Counted from the first letter of the stretch, positions 9,422 through 18,376 are shown. The stretch: DNA of 36,297 nucleotides from Flavobacterium sp. (GCA_023253295.1 JALRGZ010000002.1:1-36297); one strand, 5' to 3'. Made by a program: numbers and translations. The notes: generated from the sequence alone by a model not told the origin.

Positions 9422-9889
9422 ATGACAAACTCCCTATTCTTACTGGCTGAGGGTGGCTTATTTGATTTCAACGCTACTCTGCCATTGATGGCACTGCAAA
9501 TTTTACTGATGATGGTTGTACTAAATGCTATATTTTATACACCCATTGCAAAGGTTCTAGATGAACGAGATGAATACATACGTAACAATCTTACTAAAGC
9601 TTCAGAAACTTTAGCAAAAGCTGAAGCTATTACTAAGCAATATGAGCAAGATCTGGCTAAAGAAAGAAGAGATGCCCAAATGATTATTGCTTCCTCTCAA
9701 AAAGAAGCTCAAGAGATAGTTGCAATGGAAATCAAGCAAGCCCAAAAAGACACTGAGCTTTTAGTTAACGAAGCTACTACTCAGCTTAATTCACAAAAAG
9801 ACAAAGCTTTACAAGCTTTAGAAAAACAAGTGAACACTCTAAGTGAGCAAATTAAAAACAAGCTTTTAAGCGGTCAATTAGCAGGCTAA
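9422..9889 (+). CDS. atpG: ATP synthase subunit b prime (CF0 subunit II)
   Basis: This is the second b-type stator subunit, which forms a heterodimer with the atpF product in cyanobacteria and plastids. The 155-residue protein has one hydrophobic segment (about residues 18-40) followed by a long charged, Ala/Lys/Glu/Gln-rich coiled coil. The motif FYTPIAKVLDERDEYIRNNL just after the membrane segment is characteristic. In green plants the gene is nuclear; its place here between atpH and atpF is the ancestral order. The plastid name atpG is used, not the bacterial gamma-subunit meaning. Confidence 0.95.
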   Translation: MTNSLFLLAEGGLFDFNATLPLMALQILLMMVVLNAIFYTPIAKVLDERDEYIRNNLTKASETLAKAEAITKQYEQDLAKERRDAQMIIASSQKEAQEIVAMEIKQAQKDTELLVNEATTQLNSQKDKALQALEKQVNTLSEQIKNKLLSGQLAG

Positions 9890-9959
9890 ACTTCGATATA
9901 TCTCATTACATCATTAAATTGAAAATTGAGTAACAAAATTATTACGTAGCTTATGAATT

Positions 9960-10517
9960 ATGGAAATTATGAATGATTTTTTATTGATTAGCAGCCTAGC
10001 TGAACTAGCCTCAGAAACTAAAAAAGGTTTTGGTTTTAATCCAAGTAACTTCTTAGAAGCTAATGTTATTAACATAGCCATTTTACTTTCTGGTGTTGTG
10101 TACTTAGGCCGCAACTTCTTAACTTCAGCACTTGAAGTGAGACAGCAAAAGGTAGCAGAAGCTATACAAGAAGCTGAAGAAAGACTTGTACAAGCTAATT
10201 CAAGATTACTAGAATCTGAAAAGCAATTAACACAAGCTCAAGCTGTTATTGAACAGATAAAGCAAGAAGCTGGAAAGACTGCTCGTACAGTTAAAGAAAG
10301 TATTTTAGCTCAAGGTAAGCTAGATATTGAAAGACTTACGAACAATGGTAAGGCTAGTATAGAAAAGGCTGAAATGCAAATCAAAAAGCAAATCCAGCAA
10401 CATATTACTGATCTTGCGATCCAAAAAGTAACAGTTCAACTAAAAGAATACATGACTCCTAACTTACAGTCAAAAGTCATAGATTCGAACATATCTAATT
10501 TAGGAGGGCAACTATGA
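9960..10517 (+). CDS. atpF: ATP synthase subunit b (CF0 subunit I)
   Basis: Subunit b is the other membrane-anchored stator arm. The 185-residue protein has an N-terminal region with KGFGFNPSNFLEANVINIAILLSG, a single membrane segment (about residues 30-50), then FLTSALEVRQQKVAEAIQEAE and a long coiled coil. No intron interrupts it, unlike in land plants. An in-frame ATG three codons later is an equally plausible start. The stop overlaps the atpD start by four bases (ATGA), which suggests translational coupling. Confidence 0.96.
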   Translation: MEIMNDFLLISSLAELASETKKGFGFNPSNFLEANVINIAILLSGVVYLGRNFLTSALEVRQQKVAEAIQEAEERLVQANSRLLESEKQLTQAQAVIEQIKQEAGKTARTVKESILAQGKLDIERLTNNGKASIEKAEMQIKKQIQQHITDLAIQKVTVQLKEYMTPNLQSKVIDSNISNLGGQL

Positions 10518-11050
10518 GTAAAAACCTTAAAGTAGCTAAGCCTTACGCTGATGCTTTCCTTGACATAGCTAACAAAAGTACTGTAATTAATGACCTTGAT
10601 TGCATTGCTGCAGCTTTATCTGAATCAAAAGATTTACAAAAAGCAATAGCTAACCCATTAATATCATCTACTGCTAAAAAAGATATTATTAAATCTATTT
10701 TTGCAGGTAACGTTGATGCTAACACTGTTAAGTTTATGATGGTACTTTGCGACAGAGGTAGAATTAACTACTTAGAATCAATCGTAGAGGCAGCACTAAT
10801 GTTAGCTTACAAAAATTCTGCTATCGAAATAGCATATGTAACTTCATCAGTAGAACTATCATCAGCTCAAACAGAAACTTTAGTAGAGAAACTAAAAACT
10901 ATGACTAAAGCCGAGCAAATCAAGTTAAACCTTAAAGTAGATGCAAGTCTTATTGGTGGATTCAAAGTACAAATTGGATCTAAGATCATTGACACAAGTG
11001 TTCAAAATCAATTAAGACAACTTTCTTCTTACTTAGGAGCTTCAGTTTAA
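10514..11050 (+). CDS. atpD: ATP synthase subunit delta (CF1)
   Basis: Delta links the stator to the top of the alpha-beta hexamer. The 178-residue protein begins KVAKPYADAFLDIA and ends with the conserved LKVDASLIGGFKVQIGSKIIDTSVQNQLRQL segment (about residues 139-170), diagnostic of the OSCP/delta family. The start codon lies inside the end of atpF (ATGA overlap), with the sequence GGAGGG seven bases upstream as ribosome-binding site. Plastid-encoded delta is a red-lineage trait; green plastids have moved it to the nucleus. Confidence 0.97.
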   Translation: MSKNLKVAKPYADAFLDIANKSTVINDLDCIAAALSESKDLQKAIANPLISSTAKKDIIKSIFAGNVDANTVKFMMVLCDRGRINYLESIVEAALMLAYKNSAIEIAYVTSSVELSSAQTETLVEKLKTMTKAEQIKLNLKVDASLIGGFKVQIGSKIIDTSVQNQLRQLSSYLGASV

Positions 11051-11108
11051 AATAACTGAAATAACGAATCACAAAAATTATAATTTATCAAAATAGCCAA
11101 GCATTGAT

Positions 11109-12617
11109 ATGGTAAACATTAGACCTGACGAAATTAGCAGCATCATCCGTCAACAAATAGACAAGTATGACCAAGGCGTACAAGTAGCAAACGTTGGAAC
11201 TGTATTACAAGTTGGTGATGGTATTGCTCGTGTTTACGGATTAGACCAAGTAATGGCTGGAGAGTTACTTGAATTCGAAGATTCAACAATCGGTATCGCA
11301 CTAAACCTAGAAACTGACAACGTAGGTGTTGTATTAATGGGTGAAGGTAGAGGGATTTTAGAAGGTAGTTCTGTAAAAGCTACTGGTAAAATTGCTCAAG
11401 TTCCTGTAGGTGATGGATACTTAGGCCGTGTTGTTAACGCTTTAGGTGCACCTATCGACGGTAAAGGCGATATTAGCACTAGTGACACTAGATTAATAGA
11501 ATCTATTGCTCCTGGTATTATTTCTAGAAAATCTGTTTGTGAGCCTATGCAAACAGGTATCACTGCAATTGACTCTATGATTCCTATTGGTAGAGGCCAA
11601 CGTGAACTTATTATTGGCGACCGTCAAACAGGTAAAACATCAGTAGCAATCGATACTATTATTAACCAAAAAACAGAAAACGTTGTTTGTGTTTACGTAG
11701 CAATCGGACAAAAAGCAGCTTCTGTTGCTGCTGTAGTTACTCAATTAGAAGAGAAGGGTGGTTTAGATTACACAGTGATCGTAGCCGCTAATGCTGATGA
11801 CCCAGCAACTCTACAATACATTGCTCCTTACACAGGTGCAGCTATTGCAGAATACTTCATGTACAAAGGACAAGCTACTTTAGTAATCTATGATGATTTA
11901 ACTAAGCAAGCTAATGCGTACAGACAAATGTCTCTACTTCTAAGAAGACCACCTGGAAGAGAAGCTTTCCCTGGTGATGTATTCTACCTTCACTCTAGAT
12001 TACTAGAAAGAGCTGCTAAATTAAGTGATGCTCTAGGAGGAGGAAGTATGACTGCACTTCCGATTATCGAAACGCAAGCTGGTGACGTTTCTGCATACAT
12101 TCCTACAAACGTTATTTCAATCACAGATGGACAAATTTTCTTATCTGGTGATTTATTTAACGCAGGTATCAGACCAGCTATTAACGTAGGTATTTCTGTA
12201 TCACGTGTTGGTTCAGCTGCGCAAATCAAAGCAATGAAGCAAGTAGCTGGTAAACTAAAACTGGAACTAGCACAATTCGCGGAATTAGAAGCGTTCTCTC
12301 AGTTTGCTTCTGATCTAGACCAAGCTACAAGAAATCAACTAGCAAGAGGTCAAAGATTAAGAGAAATTCTTAAGCAAGCAGCTAACTCTCCTATTCCAGT
12401 AGAAGAGCAAGTAGCAATTATCTACACAGGTATTAACGGTTTCTTAGATGATATTGAAGTAGCGAAAGTAAAAACTTTCGTTGAAACTCTAAGAACAAAC
12501 TTAAGAAACTCAAAGCCTGAGTACGCTAAGATTGTTAAAGAGACTAAAGCTTTCTCACCAGAAGCTGAAGCTATGCTAAAAGAAGTTATTAGCAGTACAA
12601 AGAGCAGTTTTGCTTAA
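11109..12617 (+). CDS. atpA: ATP synthase subunit alpha (CF1)
   Basis: Alpha alternates with beta in the catalytic head and carries the non-catalytic nucleotide sites. The 502-residue length is standard. The Walker A loop GDRQTGKTS is at residues 170-178, and the signature PAINVGISVSRVGSAAQ follows near residues 355-371. The C-terminal helical domain is complete. Codon use is richer in C at third positions than in the upstream genes, as expected for a highly expressed gene. It ends the atp cluster and converges on sufC across a palindromic terminator. Confidence 0.99.
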   Translation: MVNIRPDEISSIIRQQIDKYDQGVQVANVGTVLQVGDGIARVYGLDQVMAGELLEFEDSTIGIALNLETDNVGVVLMGEGRGILEGSSVKATGKIAQVPVGDGYLGRVVNALGAPIDGKGDISTSDTRLIESIAPGIISRKSVCEPMQTGITAIDSMIPIGRGQRELIIGDRQTGKTSVAIDTIINQKTENVVCVYVAIGQKAASVAAVVTQLEEKGGLDYTVIVAANADDPATLQYIAPYTGAAIAEYFMYKGQATLVIYDDLTKQANAYRQMSLLLRRPPGREAFPGDVFYLHSRLLERAAKLSDALGGGSMTALPIIETQAGDVSAYIPTNVISITDGQIFLSGDLFNAGIRPAINVGISVSRVGSAAQIKAMKQVAGKLKLELAQFAELEAFSQFASDLDQATRNQLARGQRLREILKQAANSPIPVEEQVAIIYTGINGFLDDIEVAKVKTFVETLRTNLRNSKPEYAKIVKETKAFSPEAEAMLKEVISSTKSSFA

Positions 12618-12637
12618 TTAGTAACTAACAATAACGC

Positions 12638-12689
12638 AATAAAAAAACTCAAAGTTATTAATTAATTAATAACTTTGAGTTTTTTTATT
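12638..12689. terminator. Palindromic bidirectional terminator between atpA and sufC
   Basis: This is a perfect 52-base palindrome centred at 12663/12664. It includes CTCAAAGTTATTAATT on one side and its exact complement on the other, flanked by A and T runs that give a U-tract in both directions. It overlaps the sufC stop codon by a few bases. It would end transcripts from both convergent genes. Confidence 0.85.
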
Positions 12690-13440
12690 TTAACCAATCA
12701 TAGCCTTTTGTTTCCAGTTCTTTAGCCAGTGATTTATCTCCAGTTTTTATAATTTTCCCATCTTGCATCACATGTATGAACGTTGGCTCAATATAATCTA
12801 GTAGTCGTTGATAGTGAGTTATCAAAACTACAGCATTAGATTCGTTAGCTAAACTATTAATTCCCTTAGCAACAATTTTTAAAGCGTCAATATCTAGCCC
12901 TGAATCTGTTTCATCTAATATAGATAACTTTGTGTCTAACACAGCCATCTGAAGTATCTCATTACGTTTTTTTTCACCACCAGAGAATCCCTCATTAACG
13001 CTTCTATTCAAAAATGCAGGATCCATATTGATAACTTCTAACTTTTGTGTGATGAAATCAAAAAACTCTAATGGATCTAGTTCCTCTAAACCTTGATATT
13101 TTCTTCTTGCGTTGCAAGAAAGCCGCAGAAAATCAGCATTACTTACTCCAGGTATTTCTATTGGATACTGAAAACCTAAGAATATCCCTTTTTGAGATCT
13201 CTCTTCAGGATCAGTTTCAATAATAGACTCACCATTGAACAAAATATCTCCTCCTGTGATCCTATAAGCTGAATGACCAGCTACAATCTTGGCAAACGTG
13301 CTTTTACCAGAACCATTTTTTCCCATTATTGCGTGGATTTCACCAGCATTGACCTTTAAATTTAAATCTTTGATAACTGGTGTATCATTTATTGATGCTT
13401 TAAGCCCTTGAATTTCAAGGATAGGCGAAGTGTTAACCAT
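12685..13440 (-). CDS. sufC: Fe-S cluster assembly ATPase SufC
   Basis: SufC (Ycf16) is the ABC-type ATPase that drives the SufBCD scaffold for plastid iron-sulfur cluster assembly. Walker A GKNGSGKST is at residues 40-48, the ABC signature reads FSGGEKKR, and the Walker B region is LSILDETDSGLD. All are intact. I chose the ATG seven bases after the sufB stop, giving 251 residues; an in-frame TTG five codons upstream overlaps sufB and is less likely. The gene is the distal member of a sufB-sufC operon on the minus strand. Confidence 0.96.
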   Translation of the reverse strand: MVNTSPILEIQGLKASINDTPVIKDLNLKVNAGEIHAIMGKNGSGKSTFAKIVAGHSAYRITGGDILFNGESIIETDPEERSQKGIFLGFQYPIEIPGVSNADFLRLSCNARRKYQGLEELDPLEFFDFITQKLEVINMDPAFLNRSVNEGFSGGEKKRNEILQMAVLDTKLSILDETDSGLDIDALKIVAKGINSLANESNAVVLITHYQRLLDYIEPTFIHVMQDGKIIKTGDKSLAKELETKGYDWLK

Positions 13441-13447
13441 ATTTTTT

Positions 13448-14932
13448 TTATCCAACTGTTCCTTCTAATTTTAAACTTAATAAGCGGTCTGCTTCTAGAG
13501 CAAATTCCATAGGCAACTCGCTAAAAACATCTTTACAAAAGCCACTAATCATCAAGCTTATAGCCGACTCCATATCTATACCGCGTTGTAAGAAGTAGAA
13601 CAACTGTTCTTCTTCTATTTTAGAAGTTGAAGCTTCGTGTTCCACAGTACTTGTTGGATTATTAACTTGTATATAAGGGAAAGTATTTGCCTGTGATTTA
13701 TCTCCAATTAACATAGAATCACATTGAGAATAATTGACACTGTGATGAGCTTTTGGTCCAATTTTCACTTGACCTCTATAAGTATTCTTGGAGTTACCGG
13801 AAGATATGCCTTTTGAAACAATACGACTTTTTGTTCTAGGAGCTACATGAATCATTTTGGTTCCAGTGTCAGCTTGCTGATAGTTATTGGTCAATGCTAC
13901 AGAATAAAATTCACCTATTGAATTTTCTCCGGCTAAAACGCAACTAGGGTACTTCCACGTAATAGATGAACCTGTTTCAACCTGTGTCCAAGAAATTTTA
14001 GAATTTTTTCCTGCACATAAGCCGCGCTTAGTGACAAAATTATATATTCCGCCAATTCCATTTTCATCACCTGAGTACCAATTTTGTACAGTAGAGTACT
14101 TAATCTCTGCATTATCTAATGCAACTAACTCAACAATAGCAGCATGTAACTGATTTGTATCAAATTGAGGCGCCGTGCAACCTTCTAAATAACTAACTTT
14201 GCTATTAACATCAGCTATAATCAACGTTCTCTCGAACTGACCAGAATCCTGATTATTTATTCTAAAATATGTAGATAACTCTAATGGACAAGTAACATTA
14301 GGAGGAATGTAACAAAAAGACCCCTCACTAAAAACAGCTGAATTTAGTGCTGCAAAATAATTATCGCCTATAGGAACTACTGTACCTAAATACTTCTCTA
14401 CTAGGGATGGATGAGATTGTAATGCTTCAGAAATAGGACAAAAAATAACTCCAACTTTAGAGAGCTCATCTTTAAAAGTGGTTCCAACTGATACGCTATC
14501 AAATATCGCATCTACAGCAACATTAGCTAGTTTTTTTTGTTCTGTTAGTGGAATTCCTAGTTTTTCGAAGGTTGATAAAATGTCTTTATCGACTTCATCT
14601 AGACTTGATAAGTTATCCTTTTTTTTCGGAGCAGAATAATAAAGTATATTTTGATAATCAATATCTGTGTAATGAAGAGATGCCCATGTAGGAGCAATCA
14701 TCTTTTGCCAATATGCGAAAGCCCTCAATCTGAAGTCCAGCATAAATTGAGGTTCTCTTTTTTTCAATGAAATTAACCTAATAACGTCATCATTTATCCC
14801 TTTTGGAAAATCTTCTACTTCAACGTCAGTAGTAAAACCATATTTGTAAGGTTGAGCAAGAATTTTTTGCACATCTAAATTACTCTGATCTTTTTCATTA
14901 AATGTATCTAATGAAGTATCTGTGTTGACCAT
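13448..14932 (-). CDS. sufB: Fe-S cluster assembly scaffold SufB
   Basis: SufB (Ycf24) is the scaffold on which iron-sulfur clusters are built, working with SufC and SufD. The 494-residue protein has the family core: VPIGDNYFAALNSAVFSEGSF, SYLEGCTAPQ, and the C-terminal HEASTSKIEEEQLFYFLQRGI segment. The beta-helix region with TNNYQQADTGTKMIHVAPRTKS lies between them. The cysteine in EGCTAP matches the residue used for cluster transfer in the family. It is followed almost directly by sufC, and the promoter should lie in the 128 bases before trnL(caa), which is divergent. Confidence 0.97.
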   Translation of the reverse strand: MVNTDTSLDTFNEKDQSNLDVQKILAQPYKYGFTTDVEVEDFPKGINDDVIRLISLKKREPQFMLDFRLRAFAYWQKMIAPTWASLHYTDIDYQNILYYSAPKKKDNLSSLDEVDKDILSTFEKLGIPLTEQKKLANVAVDAIFDSVSVGTTFKDELSKVGVIFCPISEALQSHPSLVEKYLGTVVPIGDNYFAALNSAVFSEGSFCYIPPNVTCPLELSTYFRINNQDSGQFERTLIIADVNSKVSYLEGCTAPQFDTNQLHAAIVELVALDNAEIKYSTVQNWYSGDENGIGGIYNFVTKRGLCAGKNSKISWTQVETGSSITWKYPSCVLAGENSIGEFYSVALTNNYQQADTGTKMIHVAPRTKSRIVSKGISSGNSKNTYRGQVKIGPKAHHSVNYSQCDSMLIGDKSQANTFPYIQVNNPTSTVEHEASTSKIEEEQLFYFLQRGIDMESAISLMISGFCKDVFSELPMEFALEADRLLSLKLEGTVG

Positions 14933-15060
14933 ACTTTTTAAATTGATAAAATGTGTTATAGATATTCTATCAATCGTCAGAAGAAAAAAGTCAAAAAAAA
15001 ATATTGATTGATCTTCACTTAAAATAGGAGACTGTTAACTATAGATAATAGTCATAAACA

Positions 15061-15142
15061 GGGTGAATGGCGGAATGGTAGACGCAGCACACTCAAAATG
15101 TGCCGGCTTGATGTCGTGAGGGTTCAAGTCCCTCTTCACTCA
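15061..15142 (+). tRNA. trnL(caa): tRNA-Leu (CAA)
   Basis: This is a class II tRNA with acceptor GGGTGAA paired to TTCACTC (one G-T pair), a long variable arm and the T arm GAGGG-TTCAAGT-CCCTC. The anticodon loop CTCAAAA gives anticodon CAA, which reads UUG codons. It is intron-free and lies divergent from sufB. Confidence 0.96.
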
Positions 15143-15228
15143 TGCCTCTAATAGAGGATTATAATCAATGTAGACAACTTCCAATTTATTAATTAAAGAA
15201 AAAATCTCTAAGATTTTTATAAAAATAT

Positions 15229-16173
15229 ATGACATTACTAATAGTAGGGGCTACTGGAACTTTAGGCAGACAAATTGTCAGAAGAGCTATAGACGAAGGT
15301 TACCAAGTAAAGTGCTTGGTTAGGAATTTGAGAAAAGCTTATTTTCTTAGAGAATGGGGAGCAGAACTGATTTATGGTGATCTAAGTTTACCAGAGACAT
15401 TGCCTCTGGCCTTAAAGGACGTAACAGCCATAATAGATGCATCTACCGCTAGGCCTTCTGATCCATATAACGCAGAGACAGTTGACTTAAAAGGTAAACT
15501 AGCTCTAATAGAAGCAGCAAAAATTGTAAATGTAGAGAGATTTATTTTCTTCTCTGTGATCAATAGTGAAAAATATTCGGATGTTCCACTGGTAAAATTA
15601 AAGCTAGATATAGAATTCTATTTACAAAAATCGGGGATAAAATATACGATATTTTATCTTGGAGGATTCTTCCAAGGACTTATTAGCCAATATGCAATTC
15701 CAATATTAGAAAAACAACCTATCTGGGTGACTGGAGAAAATACATCAATAGGATATATAGATACATCTGATATAGCAAAATTTGCATTGCGAAGTTTAGC
15801 ACTAAAAGAGACAGAATCTCAAAAATTCCCTCTAGTAGGAAGAAAAAATTGGAATTCTCAAGAAATCATACAACTTTGTGAACGTCTATCTGGACAAACA
15901 GCACGAATTACTAAAATTCCTATTAGTGCGCTGATAATATTTAGACAATTAATGGGATTTTTTGAATGGGGAGCTAATATAGCGGAGAGACTAGCGTTTG
16001 CTGAATTATTAGCAACCGGAGAAGACTTCACTAGTGATATGAAGACGACATATAAACTCTTCGGTTTTGAAGAAAATGAAACTGCGACACTTGAAGGTTA
16101 TATGCAAGATTATTTTGGACGAATCTTGAGAAAATTAAAAGAATTAAGTGATGAGAAAGAAAAATCACTGTAA
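15229..16173 (+). CDS. ycf39: Ycf39, NAD(P)-binding photosystem II assembly factor
   Basis: Ycf39 is an atypical short-chain dehydrogenase/NmrA-like protein. In cyanobacteria it works with high-light-inducible proteins in photosystem II assembly and pigment delivery. The Rossmann motif GATGTLGR is at residues 7-14, right at the N-terminus, and the family segments VKCLVRN, LIYGDLS and FIFFSVINSEKY follow. The 314-residue length is normal. There is no membrane segment near the start. It stands alone between trnL(caa) and psbI, and psbI may be read from a separate promoter. Confidence 0.95.
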   Translation: MTLLIVGATGTLGRQIVRRAIDEGYQVKCLVRNLRKAYFLREWGAELIYGDLSLPETLPLALKDVTAIIDASTARPSDPYNAETVDLKGKLALIEAAKIVNVERFIFFSVINSEKYSDVPLVKLKLDIEFYLQKSGIKYTIFYLGGFFQGLISQYAIPILEKQPIWVTGENTSIGYIDTSDIAKFALRSLALKETESQKFPLVGRKNWNSQEIIQLCERLSGQTARITKIPISALIIFRQLMGFFEWGANIAERLAFAELLATGEDFTSDMKTTYKLFGFEENETATLEGYMQDYFGRILRKLKELSDEKEKSL

Positions 16174-16295
16174 AAACTATTGTAATTAAGTTACAAAAGT
16201 TTCATGGTAATTCATTTTATTCAAGAACTAGATATATAATAATAACAGTACAGATCTACTAATGTAGATAGAAAAAATTTTTCCGGAGATAGATA

Positions 16296-16412
16296 ATGTT
16301 CACATTAAAGATTGTTGTTTATACTACAGTGACCTTGTTTGTATCTCTTTTCGCATTTGGTTTCCTATCTAATGATGCTTCGAGAAACCCAAACAGAAAA
16401 GATTTAGAATAG
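16296..16412 (+). CDS. psbI: Photosystem II protein PsbI
   Basis: PsbI is a 38-residue single-helix subunit at the D1 side of the photosystem II reaction centre. The sequence runs MFTLKIVVYTTVT, a hydrophobic helix to about residue 26, and ends with the conserved SRNPNRKDLE tail. A GGAG ribosome-binding site lies nine bases upstream. A 22-codon frame with its own AGGAG follows it, then a strong terminator hairpin. Confidence 0.98.
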   Translation: MFTLKIVVYTTVTLFVSLFAFGFLSNDASRNPNRKDLE

Positions 16413-16429
16413 TCAAAGGAGCTAATAGT

Positions 16430-16498
16430 GTGAATTCGTTTGACGGTGAAACCGGTAATCATGACACACAGAGCCAGATAACTGGGAACATTCTTTAA
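16430..16498 (+). other. Small open frame after psbI, possible chlN relic
   Basis: A frame of 22 codons starts at GTG, eight bases after a good AGGAG, and ends with TAA in the loop of the following hairpin. Its start reads NSFDGETGNHDT. The E-T-G-N group preceded by a phenylalanine resembles the N-terminal ETGNYHT of ChlN, subunit N of the light-independent protochlorophyllide reductase. That similarity is very short and could be chance. It may be the stump of a deleted chlN, a real small peptide, or nothing. Confidence 0.2.
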
Positions 16499-16513
16499 TG
16501 TTCCCAGTTATCT
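16476..16513 (+). terminator. Terminator after psbI
   Basis: A perfect 17-base stem (AGATAACTGGGAACATT) closes a CTTT loop and is followed by TTATTTTTTA. The G/C-rich core and T-tract make it a convincing factor-independent terminator for psbI, and perhaps ycf39. Confidence 0.85.
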
Positions 16514-16792
16514 TTATTTTTTATACTGTGTAAAATAAAAAAAACGAAATACTAAATATTTTTTTTCAAAAAAAATATCAGTAATCTAAGGAGAATGGGG
16601 AAAAACTGATATGTATACTATAATGTTATAAAAGGTCACATTAGATATGAAGAGTTGGCCATAAAAATATAAGTTTAGAAATAAATATTCTCAATCAGAA
16701 TTTCTGAAAGTCTCTAAAAAAAAGATTAATAAAATTGATGTAAAAGAATTTAGAAGTTCAATTAGGATAAAGTAAACAAAAACAAAGTAAAA

Positions 16793-17629
16793 ATGAAGAA
16801 TTGGCGCTTAAATAATATAAATCAGTCTGCTTTTGAAAAGACAGGTCCAGTACCACGTTCTATCACAAAAACGTTTGAAAAGTTTAAGAAAGAATTAGAA
16901 CCAAACTCAGAATCAGAGATCATTGAAGAATTCAGAGTTTCTAGATATCAAACAGCTGCTTCTATTAAGTATTTAATCTTATTAGTTGCCGTACCTTTCA
17001 TTGTTAATCAAATATCAAGGAATTTTATATTCTCTCCGTTTATTGATTACTTCTGGAATGATAATCAATCAGATATCTTCTTGAATGCATCACAGGAAGA
17101 AAGAGCATTTGGAGAATTACAAAGATTTGAGGAAAAAATACATTTCGAGATCTTGATTGGGCAATCTCCACCTCTATCACAAGAATCAATTGATAGAGAA
17201 GTAAAAAATAAAGCTATGGAATTAGCGCAGTTCTTTGTTCAAGAAAGTACTGATGCAATTAAAAACTTACTTTCAGACATACTTGCATTTATAAGTTTTG
17301 CGTATCTAGTGTTTACTGGAGGAAGACAAATAGCGGTCTTAAAATCGTTTATTAATGAACTAATATACGGATTGAGTGATACAGCTAAAGCATTTCTTAT
17401 CATACTATTTACTGATATATTTGTTGGTTTCCACTCAACACATGGATGGGAGGTAGTTCTAGAAAATGGTCTTAGACACTTTGGCTTACCTGAGAATCAT
17501 GATCTTATCTTCCTATTTATCGCAACTTTCCCAGTTGTTCTAGATACAGTATTTAAATACTGGATATTTAGGTATCTGAATCAAGTGTCGCCTTCAGCTG
17601 TGGCAACATATCATGAAATGAATGACTAA
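16793..17629 (+). CDS. cemA: CemA/Ycf10 envelope membrane protein
   Basis: CemA is the plastid homologue of cyanobacterial PxcA/CotA, an inner-envelope protein linked to light-driven proton export and inorganic carbon uptake. The 278-residue protein has an N-terminal soluble part, a first membrane helix near residues 63-80 (YLILLVAVPFIVNQI), and more membrane segments in the C-terminal half. The conserved GFHSTHGWE and FPVVLDTVFKYWIFRYLN motifs are present. A TATAAT box lies about 175 bases upstream. The 279-base gap before it shows only AT-rich leader sequence. Confidence 0.95.
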   Translation: MKNWRLNNINQSAFEKTGPVPRSITKTFEKFKKELEPNSESEIIEEFRVSRYQTAASIKYLILLVAVPFIVNQISRNFIFSPFIDYFWNDNQSDIFLNASQEERAFGELQRFEEKIHFEILIGQSPPLSQESIDREVKNKAMELAQFFVQESTDAIKNLLSDILAFISFAYLVFTGGRQIAVLKSFINELIYGLSDTAKAFLIILFTDIFVGFHSTHGWEVVLENGLRHFGLPENHDLIFLFIATFPVVLDTVFKYWIFRYLNQVSPSAVATYHEMND

Positions 17630-17667
17630 TTCTAAGGTCAGAATATAAAAGAAAATCTGACCTAGAA
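17630..17667. terminator. Hairpin between convergent cemA and psaL
   Basis: TTCTAAGGTCAGA pairs with TCTGACCTAGAA, with one bulged base, around a 13-base loop. It starts at the base after the cemA stop codon. It probably protects or ends transcripts from both sides. Confidence 0.6.
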
Positions 17668-17686
17668 CCTTAGATTTTTTAGGTGT

Positions 17687-18121
17687 TTAGAATAGTTTTA
17701 CATTACTAAGTAATACAAAAGCAAAACTTGCTCCACCGATAGCACCTACTAACCAACCAGATGTAAATTGCTTCCATCCTTTAGAACTTTGAAGTTGATC
17801 GCTTACTTCACTATCTTCAAAAGATACAACACCATAAATAGCAAGACAAGCAGACATGATAATTACAAGGCCTAAAGAAGAGAAGAAACCCGATAATAGT
17901 GCTACATCAGAATTTCTTAATGGGCCTAACTTATAGAAAGGTCCTACTAGGAAGTATCCATGAGTCATTCCTATCTCTAGACCTCTAAAAAGTGGAGATA
18001 TTCCTGGTCTATAAGCAGGTAAATTTCCTAGCAAAGATCTAGTAAAACTTGATGTACTCACTGGAGTAGCTAAGTTACCTACGAAGGGATCATCATTATA
18101 CGGTTTAATAAATTGTGACAT
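17687..18121 (-). CDS. psaL: Photosystem I reaction centre subunit XI (PsaL)
   Basis: PsaL forms the trimer or light-harvesting-facing side of photosystem I. The start giving MSQFIKPYNDDPFVGNLATP yields 144 residues, matching the family; an ATG 11 codons upstream would add a non-conserved MNKLIVNYKSN extension. The motifs GNLPAYRPGISPLFRGLEIGM, HGYFLVGPFYKLGPLR and a C-terminal membrane helix are clear. psaL is plastid-encoded in red-lineage algae but nuclear in the green line. It converges with cemA. Confidence 0.96.
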   Translation of the reverse strand: MSQFIKPYNDDPFVGNLATPVSTSSFTRSLLGNLPAYRPGISPLFRGLEIGMTHGYFLVGPFYKLGPLRNSDVALLSGFFSSLGLVIIMSACLAIYGVVSFEDSEVSDQLQSSKGWKQFTSGWLVGAIGGASFAFVLLSNVKLF

Positions 18122-18280
18122 ATTACTTTTATAATTAACAATAAGTTTGTTCATTCACTACTTATATAGTAGCAATATTAATTAGATTTTGTAAAAAAAA
18201 CTCTCTTAATAAAATATTAAGTAAAAGAAAGTTACAGTAATGTATACTTTATATATTATCACTTTGTAAAGAATCTTACT

Positions 18281-18376
18281 ATGAGCATACTATTAGGTTA
18301 CATTATTTTATTAGCTTGTGCATTCGGTTTTGCAGCTGGACTTTACTTTGGTCTTTCTTCGATCAAACTTATTTAA
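18281..18376 (+). CDS. petL: Cytochrome b6f complex subunit 6 (PetL)
   Basis: This is a 31-residue single-helix protein. The N-terminal MSILLGYIILL and the C-terminal GLYFGLSSIKLI match the PetL (Ycf7) pattern, whose family ends in a GL..I.LI motif. PetL sits at the edge of the b6f dimer and helps stabilise it. It is followed by a hairpin and then ycf4. PetM and PetN were considered, but their N- and C-terminal signatures do not fit. Confidence 0.85.
   Translation: MSILLGYIILLACAFGFAAGLYFGLSSIKLI

Noticed and set aside
13441..13455. TTG start for sufC, five codons upstream
   Set aside because: It overlaps the end of sufB, and the ATG at 13440 fits family length better.
18122..18154. Upstream ATG for psaL
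   Set aside because: The added 11 residues are not part of known PsaL proteins; MSQFIKPY is the conserved start.
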